Shown here piece after piece: positions 58,119 through 64,000 of a stretch of 64,000 nucleotides of DNA (positions are counted from its first letter, which is position 1; the number at the start of each line of letters is the position of its first letter). The position numbers were made by a program, and so were the translations under genes. Source of the stretch: Megascapheus bottae (lineage: Eukaryota; Chordata; Mammalia; Rodentia; Geomyidae); the NCBI GenBank assembly GCA_024803745.1, contig JANJXV010000024.1:19043927-19107926 (forward strand). The letters run 5' to 3'. The notes under the pieces were generated by a model that did not search any database, was not told the DNA's origin, and saw only the letters and a list, made by a program, of their open reading frames with translations.

Positions 58119-58276
58119 GTTGCCAGAAAAGAAGGGGGAGGAAGAGGAAAAGGGAGAGGAGGAAGAGGAAAAAGAAGAGGAAGAAGAGAATGGGGAAAGG
58201 GGAGGGAGAGGGGGAAGGACAGAAGGGGAGAAATGGGAGAGGGGGAGAGGGGAAGAAGGAAGGGAGGGAGGAGAAT
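58119..58276 (+). repeat. Polypurine tract (GGAAGA/GGGGAGA)
   Basis: Nearly pure purine for about 150 bases. Makes spurious Arg/Lys/Gly and Pro/Leu/Ser frames on opposite strands. Confidence 0.9.
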
Positions 58277-58366
58277 AACCATGTGCTTGAGCATATGCCT
58301 TCAGCCCCACCTCCAACCCCTTACTTGGAGAGGGAGATTGAGTCCAGTTACCTATGGCCAATGATA

Positions 58367-58368
<2 letters not shown>

Positions 58369-58407
<39 letters not shown>
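58369..58407 (+). repeat. (CA)n microsatellite
   Basis: About 19 CA units. Confidence 0.95.
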
Positions 58408-58409
<2 letters not shown>

Positions 58410-60230
58410 CTTGAACAATGGTGCTTGGGGCACATTTTGGGTTAGTGTACATATACATGTGCTTAAGGACAGTGATACACACACAGAAAGCATGGAAGCT
58501 CTGAGCCCACTCTGTCCCAATGCCTTGCTCTAGGCATTTCTTCCATTTAGTCATTCTCAAACTGTAACCTTTATAAGACGACTTGAATTACCAGTATGAC
58601 ACTTCCATGAGTTTGATGAATCACTATAGAGAATTATTAAACCAAAGTTTGAAGGGCAGATTACAGATGCCCACCAATTTGTTTTTAGGAGGCAGAAATA
58701 CAGGTTCCTCGATGACTCTGAAGAATTACAGGACATGTCTGACACTATTATGCTTTAGAGCAAAAGCCCTAGCTCTAGGAGTCTTAGCAGATTAGACTCA
58801 GCCACAGTTCCTATATACCAATAGAAGCTGGAGAAAGGTGATTTAATCAATATGGCTATGTTGGGAAGAACAAATTAAAGGTTTTAGTGACTCTATGTCC
58901 ATTTTCAAGGGGCTAACAAGAGCTTTAGAGGTCTATAGAAAAGGAAAATATAGGATTTGAGATGTCCATAGCTGACAGAGCACATAATCTTAGTCTGACT
59001 GGTGGTTATTTCGGTGCTGGTTCGGGAGATGCAGTTGCAGTCAACACTTGAAAGGGGGCAGTCCAGAACTCCTGCTCCAGGGTACAGCCTCCCATCATGA
59101 GTAACTGGTCTCATAGGGATGATTTCATCATGGGGTCATCTGCCCTGCAAGTCTTTACTGTCACTTGAGAGTAGCTTCAGGCACTTGTCATAGAGATGTT
59201 TATCCATGAGTCTTGCTGTTTCTAGAACGTAACCACAGAAGAGAGAGGAGGAACTCCAAGAGGAAAAGGTTTAAGAGGCAAACAAAGAGCAGGAAAGGAC
59301 AAACTAGAGTGAGGCCAGGCACGGAGGCCCTTCTTCAAAGTGGAACAACCGTCAGAGGTTAAAGCTCCTCACCCTGTATCTGTGCTGACTCCAAACAGCT
59401 GAATTGAAGGGAACTGTAGGCCACCTAGCATGTGCTAGAGAACTGGTGCGGGAAAATTGCATGAAAGGTTACTTGAGGTATCTTCACGACAAATTTAGAT
59501 GGTGCATTTTTGGCAAGAATGTCACGCAAGTGACTTAGAGCTTTTCTTAGCACTCAGGAGGCATATGATATTGACATGTCTCCTTATTGAGCCCTTACCT
59601 TGGACTACATGATGAAAGTGCTCATCAGATTTCTCCATTGTGACATTATATTTTCCCCAAACCCATTGTTTTAAAACACTTCAGATTATGGGAGCAAACA
59701 TGAAGCTAGTATTTAAGTTCACCATGTTAAGGGGAATTTTTTTCCACTGTCATTATAATAAAATAGAAAAAGAAAGATAAATATTTTGATCATCAAATAA
59801 ATTTGTGGGAAAAAATAAAACTCCTTATTGGTTTCAATAGAATCCAGCTTTGTTTTATCATGCATTAGACGGAATATGAACTCAGCTTCTACTGCCATGT
59901 CAAAAGTAACTGATGAATTTCCAGCGAAACTGGAGCAAATGTAAAAAATAAAAAAAGATTCTATTACACCCAATATATGTTCTTTAGCTATTAGTATATA
60001 TTAATTTGAACAAAGGAAACTGTAGTTGACAATTACCCACATGAAATTATAGGCCAGTAGGAGTTCTTTTTGAAACATTATATATAAATTCTTCCAAATG
60101 ACAGAAAAAAATAATAATTACTAGTCCTTTCTATTCTGAGATCCATATAAAATCAACAATTTTGTCAATGGGAAAAAAAATCCATCTAATAACTGGAATT
60201 AATACTAGGATTGGCAATATTTGTTACAGG
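58408..60230. other. Unique DNA (1.8 kb)
   Basis: No repeat or coding signal recognised; short frames lack motifs. Confidence 0.45.
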
Positions 60231-61532
60231 CAAGACATGTCTAAATATAAATAAGCTGTTTGGTGAGAACATTCATATGAGTTCATGTTTTTGTGTTAAG
60301 TGTATCTGATTGAGTCCAATTTTCTTGTTATGAGTTCTGAATTACTGTCAATGTCTGATTTTGTTTGAGAGTAGGTAGGTTAGGATGGCCTCTGCAGGCA
60401 GGCTACCAGAAAACAAAAACCTCCATAGGGGAGGAGCCCCCTCATTCAGGGCCCCATGTTCTTTCTGTCAATCTGATAGTTTAAGGTCAAGCATGTCATC
60501 AGAAGTTTGGGAGTTACTTAAAAGTCTCTGCTTCTCTCTCTTATTCTTGTTACATGTTTTTACTTGGGTATTTTTTCTTGTCAGGTTTGTCTTTGATATT
60601 GGTACCAGTCCTAAATATGGATCCTTGTGGTTTTGGTGTGTGTGTGTGCATGCGTGCACATCTTTTTTATCTATTTGAATATTTCTGGGGAGTAAAAGTT
60701 TTGGCCCCACTTGGGGTAGGTCTAAGGCCTGGTATGACCCCACACACTTATTTGCAGTTGAGATGAGCTGAGGTCAGACAAGGCAGCTGCAGGCCTAGTC
60801 TAGTTTTCCTTTTCCTAACAACCTGGTAAAGTGACAGTCTGGAGAGAGTTGGTGGCAGGACGCAGACTTTAGTCTTAGTTCCCCTAGGTTTAAGACTCCT
60901 CCCTCACCCAGCATTCATCTGCAAAAAGTATTATGGTAATATGTCTGACATCAGGAACAAGCTCTGGGAAAATAAATTCCAGCTAAGTTGCCTTGTTAGA
61001 AAGCTTTCTTTTAAAACTTGGTTGTCACCTGTAAGAGTAAGATTGAAAAAAAAATCTCTTGAAAACTTCCGGAAAATGTACAGCCAATATTAATTTTGTG
61101 GGCTTTAAGATCTTTGAGTATGAATGTGTGTGTGAATGGGTGTGACTGAACATGTTCAAGAATAAGTTGTCAGTATGTGGTGTAAAACACTGCATGACTT
61201 TATACTTGAAACACAAAGGCAATTGGGCAAATCTAAGTCTAAACTTCAAAAAATGATTAGGTTTGAATATTTACAATGTCTCAAAGGATTATTGCATTGT
61301 TTTAAAGAGGAACTGCTTAAAAGAATTTTTCTAAAGATTCTGAACTCTGCATTTAAAAAACTGATATTGTCATCTAGAGGAGCAAGAAAAAGTTAATTCT
61401 AAAACAACTAGAAGGATAGAAATAACAAAAATAAAATCAGAAATATCAGAGATTGAAATAAGATCTACTATACACAAAATTGATAAATCAAAAAGTTGGT
61501 TCTTTGAAAGAGTCAACAAAATAGACCCCTGG

Positions 61533-62028
61533 TGCCGGGGCCAGCCGGCAGCAAACCAGGGTTCGCGGATTGGGATTCCTGAAATAGGGGCAAGGACTAG
61601 GAAAAAATAGAAGAGAGACAAACAGATGGAGTTCGGGAGGACTACAGCCCAAGTCAGCAGTCCAAGAAGACTGTGAGCTCCAGACTGCCGCCTAAGAGAC
61701 TCTCTCGTTTATTTTAAGTTTCGACCTTAAATACTCTTCTTAAAACTAGGGAGTTGCCAGAGGCTACATTCATACAAAATAGTAAACAAATCACATATAG
61801 GATAAATGAGAAAGGATTAACATTGCTTAAAGTCATCATGATAAGAACTGATTGACATTGCTTAAAGTCATCATGATAAGAACTGATTGACATTGCTTAA
61901 AGTCATCATGATAAGAACTGATTGACATTGCTTAAAGTCATCATGATAAGAATTACTTCCTTGTGTATACAGTTGCGTAGGTCCAAGGTCAGGTCCAAGG
62001 TCATTGACCCCACAGTCGGTCCCCAACA
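61533..62028 (+). mobile_element. Solo LTR-D, copy 2, inside the L1
   Basis: 496 bp, TGCCGGGGCC...CCCCAACA, with a perfect 6-bp target duplication ccctgg (61527-61532 and 62029-62034). Homologous to 16267-16721. Orientation is not fixed by a clear poly-A signal. Confidence 0.95.
61821..61952 (+). repeat. 35-bp tandem repeat in LTR-D (3.8 units)
   Basis: Units start at 61821, 61856, 61891 and 61926 (last partial). They are almost identical to one another. Confidence 0.95.
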
Positions 62029-63415
62029 CCCTGGCAAGATTAATCAAAAAAAGGAAAGAGGAGACTCAAATAAACAAGATTAGAGACCCCACGGGAACAA
62101 TCACAACTGATTCCCAAGAAATCCAATCCATAATGAATAGGTACTACCAGGGCCTATATTCAAAGAAACAAGAAAAACTAGTAGAAATGGATGATTTCTT
62201 AAATAAATATAGGCTACCCACACTGAACAATGATGAGGCAAACAAATTGAACAAACCAATTTCTTAGAACGAAATTGTGAAAGCAATCAGGGAAATGCCA
62301 ACCAAAAAGAGCCCAGGTCCAGATGGATTCACTGTGGAATTCTACAAGACATTTAAAGATGAAATAACACCTATACTCTTGAAACTCTTCCAAGAAATAG
62401 AAACAGAAGGAGCAATACCAAACTCATTTTATGAAGCTAATATTACTCTCATCCCCAAACCAGGGAAAGACCCAACAAAAAAAGAAAACTACAGACCTAT
62501 CTCTCTACTGAACACAGATGCAAAACTCCTCAATAAAATATTAGCCAACAGAATCCAGAAACAAATTTTAAAAAATCATACACTATGATCAAGTAGGCTT
62601 CATCCCACAGATGCAAGGCTGGTTTAACATTCGCAAATCAATCAATGTAATACATCACATCAATAGAGCTAAGGATAAGAATCATATGATAATTTCTCTG
62701 GATGTGGAGAAGGCATTTGACAAAATACAACATCCATTCATGTTGAAAGCACTAGAAAAAATAGGAATAAGAGGTACATTCCTCAAAATAGTGAAAGCCA
62801 TATATGAAAAACCTACAGCCAGTATTATACTAAATGGTGAAAGACTGGAACCATTCACCTTAAAATCAGGAACTAGACAGGGATGCCCACTCTCTCCACT
62901 CCTCTTCAATATAGTGCTAGAACCCTTAGCCTAGACATAATGTTTTATTTCATAAATTAATATGTTTCTATGACATACAAACCCTTAGCCTAATTTTGAT
63001 TAAGTTCTAAATACTAAATCCCAGTGATTGTAAATAGAGATTCCTCCTTGAATACTTGTTTGTTAAAATTGTCATTTAAAATATGACGTAAAAATCAACG
63101 TTAATAAATTCTTTAATAAAAAAATCTGATATTGTAATGCATAGAGCTATTTACATTGTAAACATTGTATCCTGTTTAGCACAGAGGCATTAGGAAATTT
63201 GGAATTTATTTCCTTGAGTTAAAGTTTGGAGACAAGTATCAGAAAGTTAAATATGAATTTGTTTATCAATGTTAGAAACTTTGCCTGTCTGTCTTTTAAA
63301 ACTGTTAAGGTAATCAAATGCCAACAGAAAGGACTAGGAAAACTTAAGATAGCCCTGTGTGGCCATCTTTGGGGGTGAGAAGTGAACTGGCAAAGGTGCA
63401 GCTCTGGGTTCCCAT

Positions 63416-63840
63416 GGCGGGCTGCAGTTCAGGCCTCGTCCTATACACCGACACAGTGGAGCTTAGGAGGAGGGCCCTGAGCTGAAATTTTACAGGGCTT
63501 ATAAAGGCAAAGACCACAGAATTACAGCAACCAGGTGTTTGAGCAAGATAAAGTGGGGCTTAGGGCCATTCCAGGACGATTAGAGCTAATGGGAAGTTCC
63601 CAAGCCAGTTGAGTCCTGATTAGCTATCTGTGAAGTGGGGGTAGTTTGTGGCTTAGTAAATAATTCTGTACCTGGAATTTATGCAAGCTCTGGTTAATTT
63701 TAACACAGACAGGTCAGTTCCTGGAATTTATGGGCGCAACAATTCTGTTCCTTTAATTTATGTGTGCTTTGGGTCAATCATAGTTTAATATAAACAACAA
63801 GATGGCTACTGTCTCAAAATGGAGGTACTTTAGCTCTTCA
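63416..63840 (-). mobile_element. LTR-E, copy 2 (3' LTR), minus, U5 end missing
   Basis: Homologous to 32860-33346 in reverse, starting TGAAGAGCTA at 63840. The last 70 or so bases (poly-A signal and U5) are absent at the junction with X. Confidence 0.85.
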
Positions 63841-64000
63841 TTCCCCCTCTGACTTATGGTACCTGAAGCACAATCCTGTGGTTCAGACCCAAAACTAAAC
63901 TCCAACAGCTCTCTATCCGGAAGAGGTGTGTGCCTGCTTCACTGTACCATTAGCTGTATAGCATTCAATCAGTCTTTCATGAATTGTACCAATCTATTTA
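63841..64000 (-). mobile_element. Internal 3' end of an LTR-E provirus
   Basis: Read on minus, the sequence ends in the purine tract agtcagagggggaa directly before the LTR start, a polypurine tract. The remaining internal region lies beyond the window. Confidence 0.7.

Larger units (their letters stand above)
61371..63118 (+). mobile_element. L1 with internal deletion, inserted in X
   Basis: ORF2 from before RT (frames 62004-62267, 62277-62588 and 62611-62934) keeps [41 protein letters not shown] and [14 protein letters not shown]. It then jumps at about 62936 to a 3' UTR matching 2940-3105, so the catalytic FADD box and the rest of ORF2 are missing. Target duplication: aaaaactgatattgt (ending 61370) and aaaaatctgatattgt (ending 63135). 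Confidence 0.9.
60231..63411 (+). repeat. Element X, copy 2 (with nested L1)
   Basis: Same orientation and order as 11740-13340. Contains an extra roughly 70-bp stretch near 61285-61350 not seen in copy 1, an L1 at 61371-63118, and no SINE at the position of 12956. It ends at about 63411, where the sequence changes abruptly to LTR-E. Confidence 0.75.

Noticed and set aside
58061..58520. Arg/Lys/Gly-rich plus frame and Ser/Pro/Leu-rich minus frame
   Set aside because: Both come from the polypurine tract and the CA repeat.
60385..60678. 97-codon frame in element X, copy 2
   Set aside because: The corresponding frame in copy 1 (11821-12204) differs by shifts, so no protein is conserved.
61821..61952. 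CRISPR-like array (35-bp periodic repeat)
   Set aside because: Units are contiguous with no spacers and lie inside an LTR of a rodent genome.

Overview
This is a stretch of rodent nuclear genome with no host protein-coding exon that I can defend. The best clue to the host is its SINEs. About forty copies belong to two composite types: an ID-like tRNA-type left monomer, or a 7SL/Alu-like left monomer, each followed by the same tRNA-like right monomer ('gctgtggctcaagtggtaga'). Murine B1/B2 elements of the mouse and rat kind are absent. From memory this fits ID-like/Geo composite SINEs of the Geomyoidea (kangaroo rats, pocket mice, pocket gophers), but that placement is an inference.

Bases 1-16,790 are a dense nest of transposons. 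A plus-strand L1 (3569-15712) carries a solo LTR (LTR-C, 6172-6516) and a betaretrovirus-like provirus (ERV-B, 6565-15397), each flanked by a 6-bp target duplication. ERV-B has a tRNA-Lys1,2-like primer site, an MA-like gag start, a CA major-homology segment, two CCHC knuckles (one carrying a stop codon), a DTGA protease, an RT with YMDD, an integrase and a transmembrane-subunit env remnant. All of these are broken. Its gag is interrupted by a minus-strand non-autonomous LTR element (ERV-A, 7388-9039). A second ERV-A copy occupies 1-2188. ERV-A has almost no coding capacity but uses the same primer-site class and shares LTR sequence with ERV-B, a pairing that resembles mouse ETn/MusD. Between RT and integrase, ERV-B pol holds foreign material: a second RT amino-terminal fragment and an unassigned repeat, here called X (11740-13340).

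Bases 16,800-60,200 are ordinary gene-poor intergenic or intronic DNA: AT-rich unique sequence, SINEs on both strands, L1 fragments, old LTR-like relics, solo LTRs (LTR-E at 32860-33346; a probable one at 18734-19220) and many microsatellites. A long L1 ORF2 tail (461 codons open) lies at 41517-43728. A small GC-richer patch at 29130-29420 carries a CTCF-like motif beside an RFX X-box-like palindrome, and is the best candidate host regulatory site.

Bases 60,230-64,000 are a second nest. A second copy of X is split by an L1 (61371-63118), which itself contains a solo LTR-D (61533-62028). X then runs into a 3' LTR-E in minus orientation, whose internal sequence continues past the window edge.

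The parts do not form an operon or pathway. The story is one of successive insertions, and the two X copies act as natural empty-site controls for one another. All coordinates were read by eye, so repeat edges without a stated target duplication may be off by 10-30 bases.
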